From: Candidatus Omnitrophota bacterium
GTDB taxonomy: Bacteria > Hinthialibacterota > Hinthialibacteria > Hinthialibacterales > Hinthialibacteraceae
NCBI GenBank assembly: GCA_013177805.1
Contig: JABLXU010000017.1
Coordinates: forward strand, 48,276 to 112,275
DNA length: 64,000 nucleotides
Reading direction: 5' to 3'
The notes under the pieces are model-generated. The model did not search any database. It saw only the letters and a program-made list of their open reading frames with translations, and was not told where the DNA came from. Each line of letters begins with the position of its first letter. Positions within the stretch are counted from its first letter, which is position 1. This document shows positions 45,971 through 54,514 of this stretch, in pieces. The position numbers and the translations under genes were made by a program.

Positions 45971-48607
45971 TCAGTACGCTACCCAGTCCTCCACTCCCAC
46001 CCCCGTCTCCACCGTCACCGTCACCGGCTCCGACCACAGACTCCACCGCCCGGTAGTATCCTGATATTTCACCCGCGCCCGGTAAACACGCCCAGGCATC
46101 AAATTTCGGGGATCAATGGTTATCTTCGTCCGGTACTGCTGGGTAATCCCGCTGTCCCAATCCGGTTGGATTTCCCAGCCCGAAATTTGGGTCAGGATCC
46201 AGCGGGAGGCCCGGTGGAAATCTCCATTGGGATCGCGGAACTCCGATGCCGTCAACTCCATGGGCCGGTGGGAAACGGCTTTCAAGCCCTCCGCCGGAAC
46301 TTGAAGAACCGGTGTATCCGGTATATCCGGGTCATGCGCCATCTCTTTCATCGCCCGGACATAATGCGAACCATCGTTGCCCTGGTCATTATAAGTGGTG
46401 TTGATCCGCCGGATGATCCACTCTTTCATCTCGGTCAGCCGGACATCCAACGGCTTGTAACGGCTCTTGCTCGGTGAGGCATCCGCCGGTTGAAACAGAT
46501 CCCAGCGGTCCAGGTCAGCCGCCGCGATTTCCGCGATCAGGCTCTGCCATTCATCCAATTGAGGAAACAAAACCTCTTCATTATAAAGAAGTTGCATGAT
46601 CTCCCGCATCCGGTTCCGGTATTCCAGGGCATATTTCCCATCCTTGGGAAACCGGGCGGAAATGTCCCCCACCACCATATCCCGGAACGGTTCCCGCCCG
46701 TTCCCATGATCCGACCCGAACGTTAGATCCAAATCCCAAGGCATGACCTCCCACAATCCCGTATCCGCGTTATTGAAATAGTAATAATTCTTCTCGGCGT
46801 ACACATCGTAATGATGCACCGCCTCCAATATGGTCCGGTACGACAGATATTCGTCGAGATCCAGAGTTTGCTCCAAATACCTGATTCCCTGGCGGTTATA
46901 GCCGTCATAAAAGACCCGGATATCCGAATCGTCCGCGGGATCGCAGTTGTTGGTCTCTTTTTCCCACTTTTTCCCATCCGCCGTCCAACCGTTGTTCATC
47001 TTGTAAAGATTGGAATTGGGATTGTAGCCATGCGCTTCCAAAAACCGCTCGTCCGGCGCTTCCACATCCAAAAAGAGACCATAAAAATCACCTTTGAATT
47101 GGTCCGGCCCCTCCTCGCTCACCTCGTCCACAATCCGGAAATGCACCCAGGTCGTATGGGGGCTGGGACATCCCGCCATCCGGAACAGCCAAAACGCCGT
47201 GGCCTCGAAGAGTCCCAACTCGCCCCGGTGAGGCACATCGATCATCATGTTTTGCGAAAGCGAATTCAAATTGATCGTCCGCCGCGCCACGGGATACGGA
47301 GTCCCATCGTTGAAATGCCCCTCAAAATAATGCCCTTTGTTCATCCGCAACTTCCACATCCGCTTGTTGAACGAATACCGCCACACCCCGCCCCGCAACC
47401 GGAACCGGATGTGATCATAGACTTCCCCATTGTATACAAAGGTCCCGTACCACCGGAACTCGCGCCGCTCCGCCCGGTTGCTGATCGGAATCATCTCGCA
47501 CGCGCGGACATCCTCCGCCCGCGCGATCAAGTGATACACCGGCACTTTCTCCAACACGGTATGTTCCCGGATTACCGGCTGGGTCACCCGGTACGGGGGC
47601 ACGCCATCATACACATAACACGCGAAATTCGGCTCTGGATCTTCCGGATACGGCGCCACCGCCGACGCCCCGTTGCCCCCCGCCGCCTGGATCTTATACC
47701 GCACCAAGGTCCGGTGACCCTGCGCGGGGATCACCCCGGTGTAAATGGAATCCCCCGCCGTGGCATCAGGACCGGCACCATCATCCCGCATCGCCGCGGT
47801 CACCCAGTCCGTCCGGTATTCCGGATCAGACAACCGGATATAGTGACCCGGCAAAACCGCCTGCCAGGCTAATGTGACCTCCAGTCCCGTCCCCGGATGG
47901 GGATGGATCACCTTCGCGGTCACCACAATCTCGTCCGCTGACGTGGGAGATTGGGGCGCGTGGCGGACCGGATAGATATAAGTCGGAATCCGCTCGGTAT
48001 AGGTCGAATTCCTCCTCCCCGGCGTGGCCGTGCTCACCGCGTTCTCAAACCGGTAGGCGGGATTTTGAATTTGATTGACAGACCCCAACGACGCCCGCCA
48101 CGCCCCGGCCTCCGCGTTATCCAGCGCGGGATGGATCAACTCCAGCGAACTGCCCAGCCCATCCGCTTGGACCGGCCAGGGAACCGTTTGCTCCCAACGC
48201 ACGAAATCGACCACCTCCTTGGCCCGGTTCAGCAGTTCAATCCACTCCCCCCGGTTGCTCAACGATCTCTCGTAAGGTCCAATCATTAACGCGTTGACGC
48301 TCCCATAGGCCGAGCGAAACTCCGCCTCATCTTCCACCACCACGCCGTACGCCCCGGGCTCGAGGATCAAGCCCTCCGGAAACGTGAACCGGACTCCGCC
48401 ATTGAGAAACCACCCCCCGATGTTCACCGGCTCGTCTCCCCGGTTGTACAATTCAATGAACTCCGCGCGCGCACAGTCTTCCGGTGGGTGATACATGATT
48501 TCATTGATGACAATGTCCTCCTCTCCGGCATACCCGGCTACACTCCCCGCGAGGATGACGAGAATACCCACCACGAATCCCTTTTGGCCAATACGTCCTG
48601 ATTTCAC
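45971..48607 (-). CDS. secreted lamin-tail / CotH kinase-like protein
   Basis: 878 residues. The signal peptide (about 1-28, G-F-V-V-G-I-L-V-I-L-A-G-S-V-A-G-Y-A-G) is followed by a lamin-tail domain: V-I-N-E-I-M-Y-H-P-P and E-F-I-E-L-Y-N-R-G. The central 300-650 region is CotH-like: R-F-R-L-R-G, K-L-R-M-N-K, and the metal-binding-like W-E-V-M-P-W-D-L-D-L-T-F-G-S-D. CotH of Bacillus is an atypical protein kinase acting on spore coat proteins; secreted relatives are poorly understood. The last 100 residues look like a fibronectin-III-type domain. GTG 48607 is chosen because AAGGAG lies seven bases upstream and the signal peptide begins there; ATGs at 48634, 48646 and 48769 are rejected. Confidence 0.85.
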   Translation of the reverse strand: MKSGRIGQKGFVVGILVILAGSVAGYAGEEDIVINEIMYHPPEDCARAEFIELYNRGDEPVNIGGWFLNGGVRFTFPEGLILEPGAYGVVVEDEAEFRSAYGSVNALMIGPYERSLSNRGEWIELLNRAKEVVDFVRWEQTVPWPVQADGLGSSLELIHPALDNAEAGAWRASLGSVNQIQNPAYRFENAVSTATPGRRNSTYTERIPTYIYPVRHAPQSPTSADEIVVTAKVIHPHPGTGLEVTLAWQAVLPGHYIRLSDPEYRTDWVTAAMRDDGAGPDATAGDSIYTGVIPAQGHRTLVRYKIQAAGGNGASAVAPYPEDPEPNFACYVYDGVPPYRVTQPVIREHTVLEKVPVYHLIARAEDVRACEMIPISNRAERREFRWYGTFVYNGEVYDHIRFRLRGGVWRYSFNKRMWKLRMNKGHYFEGHFNDGTPYPVARRTINLNSLSQNMMIDVPHRGELGLFEATAFWLFRMAGCPSPHTTWVHFRIVDEVSEEGPDQFKGDFYGLFLDVEAPDERFLEAHGYNPNSNLYKMNNGWTADGKKWEKETNNCDPADDSDIRVFYDGYNRQGIRYLEQTLDLDEYLSYRTILEAVHHYDVYAEKNYYYFNNADTGLWEVMPWDLDLTFGSDHGNGREPFRDMVVGDISARFPKDGKYALEYRNRMREIMQLLYNEEVLFPQLDEWQSLIAEIAAADLDRWDLFQPADASPSKSRYKPLDVRLTEMKEWIIRRINTTYNDQGNDGSHYVRAMKEMAHDPDIPDTPVLQVPAEGLKAVSHRPMELTASEFRDPNGDFHRASRWILTQISGWEIQPDWDSGITQQYRTKITIDPRNLMPGRVYRARVKYQDTTGRWSLWSEPVTVTVETGVGVEDWVAY

Positions 48608-48614
48608 GTTGCGG

Positions 48615-48620
48615 CTCCTT
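48615..48620 (-). promoter_or_regulatory. ribosome binding site deciding the CotH-type start
   Basis: AAGGAG on the minus strand, seven bases before GTG 48607. It favours GTG over the upstream ATG codons, which lack such a site. Confidence 0.7.
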
Positions 48621-48876
48621 GCCTGGTGTGTCATTCCGAACCCCATGGCTCTCGTTGAATAATTCAAATCCGGACCGGTCGCCCGGCCGGATCCTCGCTT
48701 CCCGCTTACTCCCATAAACTGTTCCATGGCTTCCAGATCAACAAAAAAAAGTATAGAAAAATAATTCATTAAAGTAGTATCATAAAATCGGCTGAATAAC
48801 CGGAAAAATGGGATGGGATTGGGTTGAAAGGCCGATCCGGTCTCTGTTCAAACGGTTGGAAGCAGGGGAATCCCTC

Positions 48877-49440
48877 ATGACTACGTCCCGTTCCGCGTTC
48901 ACGCTCATCGAATTGTTGATTGTCGTGGCCATTATCGGCATCCTGGCCGCCATCGCGGTCCCCAATTTTCTCAACGCTCAGGTCCGCGCCAAGGTGGCCA
49001 ATACCCAGGCCGACCAGCGTTCCCTGGCTACCGCCATCGAATCGTACCGCCTGGATAACAACATGTACCCCCCCACCCCCAACACGGCGGCCAACCAGCG
49101 CTTCGCCCGCCTGGCCAAACTGACTTCCCCCATCCCCTATATGTCCTCTGTGCCCCTCGATCCGTTCCGTCAGGGCGTCGATTACAGCAATTCGGGGGCC
49201 CTCTTCCAGCCCGAGGACAGCGCCTACCCTCTCTGGGATCCGCAATACGCGGATACGCAGCGCGAATCGGGCTCGGTTTTTAACTGGCTTCCCCAAGAAA
49301 AAAACCGCAAGGGCGGATGGGTGCTCCATGGCGCGGGCCCCGACACCGACTACGAGGCCGCCCAGGGAATGCCTCTCCACTATTACGACTCCAGCAACGG
49401 AGTCCGCAGCGGCGGGGATATCTACCGCTTCGGGCCATAA
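48877..49440 (+). CDS. orphan prepilin-like (type II pseudopilin) protein
   Basis: 187 residues. The N-terminus S-R-S-A-F-T-L-I-E-L-L-I-V-V-A-I-I-G-I-L-A-A has the prepilin cleavage site before Phe and glutamate at position 5 of the mature protein, followed by the standard hydrophobic helix. The rest is soluble with N-N-M-Y-P-P-T-P and ends S-G-G-D-I-Y-R-F-G-P, a tail common in prepilin-like proteins of candidate phyla, Planctomycetes and Verrucomicrobia-related bacteria. GGGGAA precedes ATG 48877. No secretin, ATPase or prepilin peptidase gene is nearby, so partners must be elsewhere. It may be a surface or secretion-system minor pilin. Confidence 0.88.
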   Translation: MTTSRSAFTLIELLIVVAIIGILAAIAVPNFLNAQVRAKVANTQADQRSLATAIESYRLDNNMYPPTPNTAANQRFARLAKLTSPIPYMSSVPLDPFRQGVDYSNSGALFQPEDSAYPLWDPQYADTQRESGSVFNWLPQEKNRKGGWVLHGAGPDTDYEAAQGMPLHYYDSSNGVRSGGDIYRFGP

Positions 49441-49900
49441 CGCCGGCCCGGTTCCGTGTTTCGGATTTTTCTTATCTTTTTCTTATTGTTTTCTGGCGCA
49501 TCCAGCAAGGGCGTACTTTTTTTTCTCGCTACTGATTCCGTTGCTATGATCAATGAAACCCGCCACACGAAATTCCCTCTCCTTCAGGCTGAGGTAATTT
49601 TTGTCCCCTCTCCCTCTGGGAGAAGGACCAGGGTGAGGGTAATTTGGGCAGGAGTGGACCTGAGTGCCCGCCCTCATCCCGGAGTAAGTAGAGGAATAAG
49701 TAGATTCGATTAGACTCATCAGGCTCGCGCCTCCCGGTTGAACCTTATTTCTTTTCCATCCTATCGCCTTGAGAATCCTACAGCCCAATGGCCAAAATAC
49801 GGCTGGCTGATAGGGGCCGTAAATTTCTTCAAAAAAACCTGCAACACTTTCCCTTGTCCGGCGTAAAACAGATTGAGACCCGAAGAACAAAGGGATTTGT
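49441..49900. other. intergenic region with REP-like repeats
   Basis: 460 bases between the prepilin gene and the sigma factor gene. It contains a partial family A copy (about 49574-49600), a full one (49605-49639) and its tail (GCCCGCCCTCATCCCGGAGT type, 49668-49687). No ORF is supported. The promoter of the sigma module should lie here but was not recognisable. Confidence 0.65.
49605..49639. repeat. REP-like repeat family A copy
   Basis: CCCCTCTCCCTCTGGGAGAA followed by GGACCAGGGTGAGGG. It is followed by a tail shared with the copies near 54091 and 61887. Confidence 0.8.
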
Positions 49901-50515
49901 ATGGCTCAGGTGAATCCAATGCCCCAAAAGGAGGATGCCGCCGGATCGAACCAGGAAAACCATCTGATCCGGCGGGTGGCGGAAGGAGACGAACAGGCTT
50001 TCGCTCAATTCGTCCGTCTCTATACCGCCCCGGTTTACCGGTTTATCCGGCGCATGGTGAACTCCATCGAAGACGCGGAGGATCTGACACAGGAAACCTT
50101 TTACGCGGTTTACAAGCATCGCCATACCCTCCGGCCGGACGCGGAAATTCTCCCATACTTGTACACCATCGCCCGGCGCAAGGCGGTTTCTCTCTTCCGG
50201 TGGCGCACCGTCCGGCAGATTCTGCTGCCCCTCTCGGACGCGCATGAAAACCTGCCCGCGGACATGGAATCGCCGATTCACACGATCCAACAAAACCGCG
50301 AGGAGGCAGCCATCAACCTGGCCCTGGCCACTCTGCCCGAAAATCAACGGGCGGCGCTGGTGCTCCGGTTCTTTGAAGGTTTGACCTATCCGGAAATCGC
50401 CGGAATCCTCAACAAACCGGAAGGCACGGTCAAATCCCTGGTCTTCCGGGGGGAACAAACTTTACGGCTGAAACTCTCGTACCGGGCACTGATAGAAGAG
50501 CGAGGTTCACAATGA
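49901..50515 (+). CDS. ECF-type RNA polymerase sigma factor
   Basis: 204 residues. Region 2 (about 28-75: F-V-R-L-Y-T-A-P-V-Y-R-F-I-R-R-M-V and D-A-E-D-L-T-Q-E-T-F) recognises the -10 element. Region 4 (about 145-190: L-P-E-N-Q-R-A-A-L-V-L-R-F-F-E-G-L-T-Y-P-E-I-A, helix-turn-helix G-T-V-K-S-L-V-F-R-G) recognises the -35. It directs polymerase to an envelope-stress-type regulon, by analogy. AAGGG lies before the ATG. It overlaps the next gene by four bases (ATGA), so the pair is translationally coupled. Confidence 0.93.
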   Translation: MAQVNPMPQKEDAAGSNQENHLIRRVAEGDEQAFAQFVRLYTAPVYRFIRRMVNSIEDAEDLTQETFYAVYKHRHTLRPDAEILPYLYTIARRKAVSLFRWRTVRQILLPLSDAHENLPADMESPIHTIQQNREEAAINLALATLPENQRAALVLRFFEGLTYPEIAGILNKPEGTVKSLVFRGEQTLRLKLSYRALIEERGSQ

Positions 50516-51207
50516 ATACTCCCAATATTCATACCCTGCGCGAAAAACTGCTCCTTTACGTGGAAACAGTCGAATGGGGCCGGCAGGAACTGCCTGAAAT
50601 CGAACGGCGGGAAATTGAGGAGTGTCTGCGCCGCGACGCCACCCTCCGGCGCGAAATGGAAGCCATCGCCGCCCATCTCCGGTTCCTGCGGGACTCTCCC
50701 CCTCCCCGCGTTCCCGAAGACCTGGCCACCCGCTGCTTGGAGACCATCCACCGCCGTGCCGCCAAACGCCGGCGCGGGTGGTTGATGCCATGGTGGACGT
50801 ATGCTACCGCTTTCGCCGTGATACTTATCTTCGCCGCGGGCATCTGGGTAGGACACCAATTCCCCCCTGCCAGAGAGATGCCATTCCAGATCCTCCTCCA
50901 AGAGCAACATCAACTGGTGGCGCGGCTGGAAAGCAGCCTGGCCGGACGGTACCACGAAACCACCCTGACAACGGACAATCCCTGGTACCAGCCCCTCGCC
51001 ACACTGAAAGAAACTACCCGCGCCCTCGCCGCCTACCACGAACAAACCAAGGATAACCTCGTGATTCAGCGCGGCCTGTGCATCGCCATCGCGCAAAACA
51101 TCACGATGCTGCGAACCTTGTGTGACTATATCGAGAAGAACCAATCCATTCCGGATTATGACATGAAATTCTTGAATACGGCCTCCAGCGCCGGCAACTC
51201 GCTCTGA
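50512..51207 (+). CDS. anti-sigma-like single-span membrane protein
   Basis: 231 residues. The N-terminal 90 residues are cytoplasmic and helical with Arg/Glu-rich segments (E-I-E-R-R-E-I-E-E-C-L-R-R-D-A-T-L-R-R-E), followed by one membrane helix (about 94-117, T-Y-A-T-A-F-A-V-I-L-I-F-A-A-G-I-W-V-G) and a helical periplasmic part. This topology and the overlap with the sigma factor gene fit an anti-sigma factor that holds its partner at the membrane. The H-x-x-x-C-x-x-C zinc motif of many anti-sigma factors is absent. Function is inferred from position and layout. Confidence 0.75.
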   Translation: MNTPNIHTLREKLLLYVETVEWGRQELPEIERREIEECLRRDATLRREMEAIAAHLRFLRDSPPPRVPEDLATRCLETIHRRAAKRRRGWLMPWWTYATAFAVILIFAAGIWVGHQFPPAREMPFQILLQEQHQLVARLESSLAGRYHETTLTTDNPWYQPLATLKETTRALAAYHEQTKDNLVIQRGLCIAIAQNITMLRTLCDYIEKNQSIPDYDMKFLNTASSAGNSL

Positions 51208-51277
51208 TCCAGACATTATTTCCCCGGGGATTTAATGAATAACCACTCATTTCAATTTCCGTATGGAGGTATGACCC

Positions 51278-52480
51278 ATGTTTCGTGATCCGTTCTTGAA
51301 AGCCTTTCTCTTTGGCGTAACTTGGTCCCTGCTGTTTATCCCCCTCCCGTCCGGGGCGGATGAACCGGAGACCTCGAATGAAACCGGTGTGATTAGGGAG
51401 GCCTCGGCCGCAGCCATGGCCCGCCAAGCGGAACAAATGGCGAAACAAGCCGAAGACCTGGCCAAACAGTGCGAACAAATGGCCGAACACATCGGAAAGC
51501 AAATGGAACACATCCTGCCCCAGATCGAAAAACAAGTGCAAAGCGCGATGAACTTAGCCGCCCGGATGAGCGAAAACATCCCCCCAGTCCCGCCCATCCC
51601 GCCGATTCCTCCCATTCCCGATATCCCCAAACTCCCCAATTTCGCTCATCTCGGGCAAGACGCGGAGGGGGAGGAAGCCGTGGAGACACTGGAGAAAACC
51701 TTCGAGGTCCAGCCGGGAACCGCTCTCCATGTGGATAGTTCCTTCAGCTCCTACCGGATCCAGCCCGGCGAGGACCATGCGAAAATGGTCTTCTCCATCG
51801 AGAAGAAAACGTTTGGCAAAACCAAGGAGGAAGCGCAAAAACAGCTGCCCGCCATCACCATCACGTTCGAGCAAACCCGGGAAGCCGTGATTCTCAAGAT
51901 TCAACCGGAGAAAGACCAGCACGTGATACTCAACGGCCATTGCGAAGTCCGTATCCTGGTTCCTGAAAACACGCCGATCCAACTCCGCAATGACTTCGGT
52001 GACGTCAATCTGGAAAAACTCACCGGCGGCGTCAACCTCGAAAACAAATTCGGTTCCGCCTATGTGGGATACACCAAAGGCCACCTGAACGCCGCCGCGG
52101 AATACGGCAATCTGACCATCGACGCCCACGAGGGCCCCACCAAGGTGCGCAGCCAATTCGGCAACACGCGCTTCGACGCTCTGAAGGGCGATCTCGATGT
52201 CCAGACCGGATACGGCCAAACCTTCATTGACCTCGATTCGCCGAATGCCCGCCTGACCGGCACGTTCTCCTTCGGGGACATCTTCGTGGCCATCCCGGCG
52301 GACTTCTCCGGCGCCATCGAGGCCGTGTCGTCCTTCGGGGAAATCAAAGCGCCCGCGGGACTGCGGAAAAAGAAAGAAATGTTCAACGAATCCGTCTCCG
52401 GCCGGCTCGGCGGGGGCGAAGGAACCATCAAGATCAACAGCAGCTACAGCCCGGTGACCATCGAAATAACCGATTATTGA
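51278..52480 (+). CDS. secreted coiled-coil / DUF4097-like beta-repeat protein
   Basis: 400 residues. A signal peptide (about 1-27) is followed by an alpha-helical heptad region (45-98: A-E-Q-M-A-K-Q, A-E-D-L-A-K-Q, C-E-Q-M-A-E-H), a proline-rich hinge (101-120) and a beta-rich C-terminal domain (about 150-400) with stacked short repeats (L-R-N-D-F-G-D-V-N-L-E and L-D-V-Q-T-G-Y-G-Q-T-F), typical of DUF4097/adhesin-like right-handed beta structures. Such proteins often follow ECF sigma/anti-sigma pairs. GGAGG lies eight bases before the start. It is probably an output or sensor of the upstream module, acting at the cell surface. Confidence 0.8.
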   Translation: MFRDPFLKAFLFGVTWSLLFIPLPSGADEPETSNETGVIREASAAAMARQAEQMAKQAEDLAKQCEQMAEHIGKQMEHILPQIEKQVQSAMNLAARMSENIPPVPPIPPIPPIPDIPKLPNFAHLGQDAEGEEAVETLEKTFEVQPGTALHVDSSFSSYRIQPGEDHAKMVFSIEKKTFGKTKEEAQKQLPAITITFEQTREAVILKIQPEKDQHVILNGHCEVRILVPENTPIQLRNDFGDVNLEKLTGGVNLENKFGSAYVGYTKGHLNAAAEYGNLTIDAHEGPTKVRSQFGNTRFDALKGDLDVQTGYGQTFIDLDSPNARLTGTFSFGDIFVAIPADFSGAIEAVSSFGEIKAPAGLRKKKEMFNESVSGRLGGGEGTIKINSSYSPVTIEITDY

Positions 52481-52510
52481 TCCGCCTTTGCGAAACCGGA
52501 AGAAACAGAA

Positions 52511-52542
52511 AACGCCAGGAACACTTCCTGGCGTTTTTCTTT
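52511..52542. terminator. bidirectional rho-independent terminator
   Basis: Perfect 11-bp stem AACGCCAGGAA (52511-52521) / TTCCTGGCGTT (52525-52535) with a three-base loop, then TTTCTTT on the plus strand. On the opposite strand the stem is followed by a TTTTCTGTTTCT run. It lies between the DUF4097-like gene and the convergent glycyl-tRNA synthetase gene and serves both. Confidence 0.95.
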
Positions 52543-52583
52543 ATCCATTGGCCTGATGGGAAGGTCGGCCGGATCGTTGGACT

Positions 52584-53957
52584 TCACCCCCTCGGCTTTT
52601 CCATTTCCTTCAATTGATCCGCCACCGCCTGATGAATTTGATCCACGGACACCCGGATCTGCCGCATCGTGTCGCGGTTGCGGATGGTCACGGCGTGGTC
52701 TTCCAGCGAATCGTAATCCACGGTAATACACAACGGCGTCCCGATCTCATCCTGGCGGCGGTAGCGCTTCCCAATGTTGCCCGTTTCGTCATACGCCGTC
52801 CGGTACGGCCCGCGCAGGCTGTGCTCGATTTGCCGCGCCAACTCGCTGAGCCCGGGTTTCTTGAACAGGGGAAACACCGCCACCGTCACCGGCGCCACCT
52901 TGGGCGAAAAGCGCAACACCAGCCGCTCTTCCATCTCGCCCTTGTCGTTGGGGGCCTGGTCGATGTCATACGCGTCCGAGAGCAACACCAGGATCGTGCG
53001 GTCCACCCCCGCCGAAGATTCGATCACCCACGGGAAATACTTCTCGCCTGTGAGGTCATCCCGGTACGAAAGATCCTTCTTGGAAAATTCCGAATGCCGC
53101 CGCAGGTCGTAATCGGTGCGGTTGGCGATGCCCTCCAACTCGCTCCAGCCCATGGGGAACTTGTATTCCACGTCGTAACAGTCCTTGGCGTAATGCGCCA
53201 GCTCGTCCTTGCCATGCTGCCGCAGCCGCAGGTGGCTTTCGCGCACACCCAGCGACAAGTACCACTGCCGCCGCCGCTCGAGCCAAAACGCGAACCACTT
53301 GTCGCTCTCGCTGGGATGGACGAAATACTCCAACTCCATCTGCTCGAACTCCCGCTGCCGGAAGATGAACGCCTTGGTGGTGATTTCGTTCCGGAACGAC
53401 TTGCCGATCTGGGCGATCCCGAAGGGCACCCGCATGCGCGTGGCGGTCAGCACGTTCTTGAAATTCGGGAAGATGGTCTGGCAGGTCTCCGGCCGCAGGT
53501 AGGTAATGTTGGCCGAATCTTCCACCGGCCCCCAATGCAACTTGAACATCAGGCTGAAATCGCGCGGCGGAGTCAGCTCGCCGCCGCACTCCCGGGGCGT
53601 CTTGCTGGGTTTGAGCGGACAACATTCCTCGTCCAACTTGTCGGCCCGGAACCGGTGCCCGCACGTCTTGCAATCCACCAAGGGATCATGAAACCCTTCC
53701 ACATGCCCCGACGCCTCCCACACCCGCGGATGGGTGGTCACCGCCCCGTCCATGCCCACCACGTCGTCGCGCGAGGTCACCGTGTCCTGCCACCACAGGC
53801 TCTTGACGCAATTCTTCATCTCCACGCCCAACGGCCCGTAATCCCACGAGGCGGCGAATCCGCCGTAAATCTCACTCGAAGGAAATATGAATCCCCGCCG
53901 CTTGCATAGGGCGACGATGTCATTCAACGTGGGTTGCACAGCGGTTGGCTCAGTCAT
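52584..53957 (-). CDS. glyQS: glycyl-tRNA synthetase, single-chain type
   Basis: 457 residues, the dimeric archaeal/eukaryotic-type enzyme (also found in Bacteroidetes, Spirochaetes, Mycoplasma and candidate phyla), not the GlyQ/GlyS tetramer. It charges tRNA-Gly. Class II motifs are visible: D-Y-G-P-L-G-V-E-M-K-N (39-49), motif 2 F-R-N-E-I (about 188), motif 3 S-S-A-G-V-D-R-T-I-L (about 315-324). A cysteine cluster (C96, C99, C112, C113) fits the zinc-like insertion. The anticodon-binding domain follows from about 350. AGGAAGAAGG precedes the start. It stands alone between repeat-bearing gaps. Confidence 0.97.
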   Translation of the reverse strand: MTEPTAVQPTLNDIVALCKRRGFIFPSSEIYGGFAASWDYGPLGVEMKNCVKSLWWQDTVTSRDDVVGMDGAVTTHPRVWEASGHVEGFHDPLVDCKTCGHRFRADKLDEECCPLKPSKTPRECGGELTPPRDFSLMFKLHWGPVEDSANITYLRPETCQTIFPNFKNVLTATRMRVPFGIAQIGKSFRNEITTKAFIFRQREFEQMELEYFVHPSESDKWFAFWLERRRQWYLSLGVRESHLRLRQHGKDELAHYAKDCYDVEYKFPMGWSELEGIANRTDYDLRRHSEFSKKDLSYRDDLTGEKYFPWVIESSAGVDRTILVLLSDAYDIDQAPNDKGEMEERLVLRFSPKVAPVTVAVFPLFKKPGLSELARQIEHSLRGPYRTAYDETGNIGKRYRRQDEIGTPLCITVDYDSLEDHAVTIRNRDTMRQIRVSVDQIHQAVADQLKEMEKPRG

Positions 53958-54023
53958 ACCTTCTTCCTCTGCGATCGTTTGAACTTCGTGTGTTTTGGCT
54001 CATCCGGAACGGGCGCGCTTTTT

Positions 54024-54180
54024 CAGATCCCCCTTCAGATCCCCGGTTCGAAACGCTTCGAAATGATCGATGAAAACCACCCTTAAAATCCCCTCTCCCG
54101 CTGGGAGAGGGCCAGGGGGAGGGTATTTTAGGGCTGACCCGGATGTCCACCTGCATCCCGAAGGGAATCGAATCGATTTT
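54024..54180. repeat. long REP-like element A, copy 1
   Basis: Segments CAGATCCCCGGTTCG, CTTCGAAA, AAAACCACCC, the hairpin CCCTCTCCCGCTGGGAGAGGG (54091-54111, a perfect 9-bp stem) and a GGATGTCCACCTGCATCCC tail occur in the same order as at 61800-61985. The pair is a dispersed repeat of about 160-190 bases. Confidence 0.8.
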
Positions 54181-54452
54181 TCCTCTTTTCACGCGCAATC
54201 CCAGCATGAGCCTGATTTTTTTCCGATTTTTTTCTGCCCGGTCCGGGACACGGGGAAATTAATGGATCACTATACCTCGAAACCGCCCCGCGCTGGAGGA
54301 GCGCGGAAAAGAGGGAACAATTAAAACTCCTCCGATAAATGCTCATTTTATTCCAGGATCGCCGACGGACGTCGATTCGGCAAATGAGAAAGAACGACCC
54401 GCCGTCCCCTCCCCTGAAGGGAACTCAGCGGATTACGCCAGGCGGTAAACCA

Positions 54453-54483
54453 AATCCGGGGACGCAAAATACGCCCCCGGATT
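54453..54483 (-). terminator. candidate terminator of the A2M gene
   Basis: Perfect 9-bp stem AATCCGGGG / CCCCGGATT with a 13-base loop, about 30 bases after the stop codon at 54515. The following minus-strand bases TGGTTTACC give only a weak T-run, so efficiency is uncertain. Confidence 0.45.
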
Positions 54484-54514
54484 CGTTCCATCTAAATCAA
54501 CATACGGCTCGCCA

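Larger units (their letters stand above)
53958..54514. other. intergenic region with REP-like element and terminator
   Basis: 557 bases between the synthetase gene and the alpha-2-macroglobulin gene. It holds a long family A element (54024-54180) matching 61800-61985 in several segments, plus a hairpin near 54453-54483. No convincing gene was found; short ORFs are repeat-derived. Confidence 0.7.

Noticed and set aside
52614..53909. 431-codon plus-strand ORF opposite glyQS
   Set aside because: Antisense shadow of a conserved synthetase gene.
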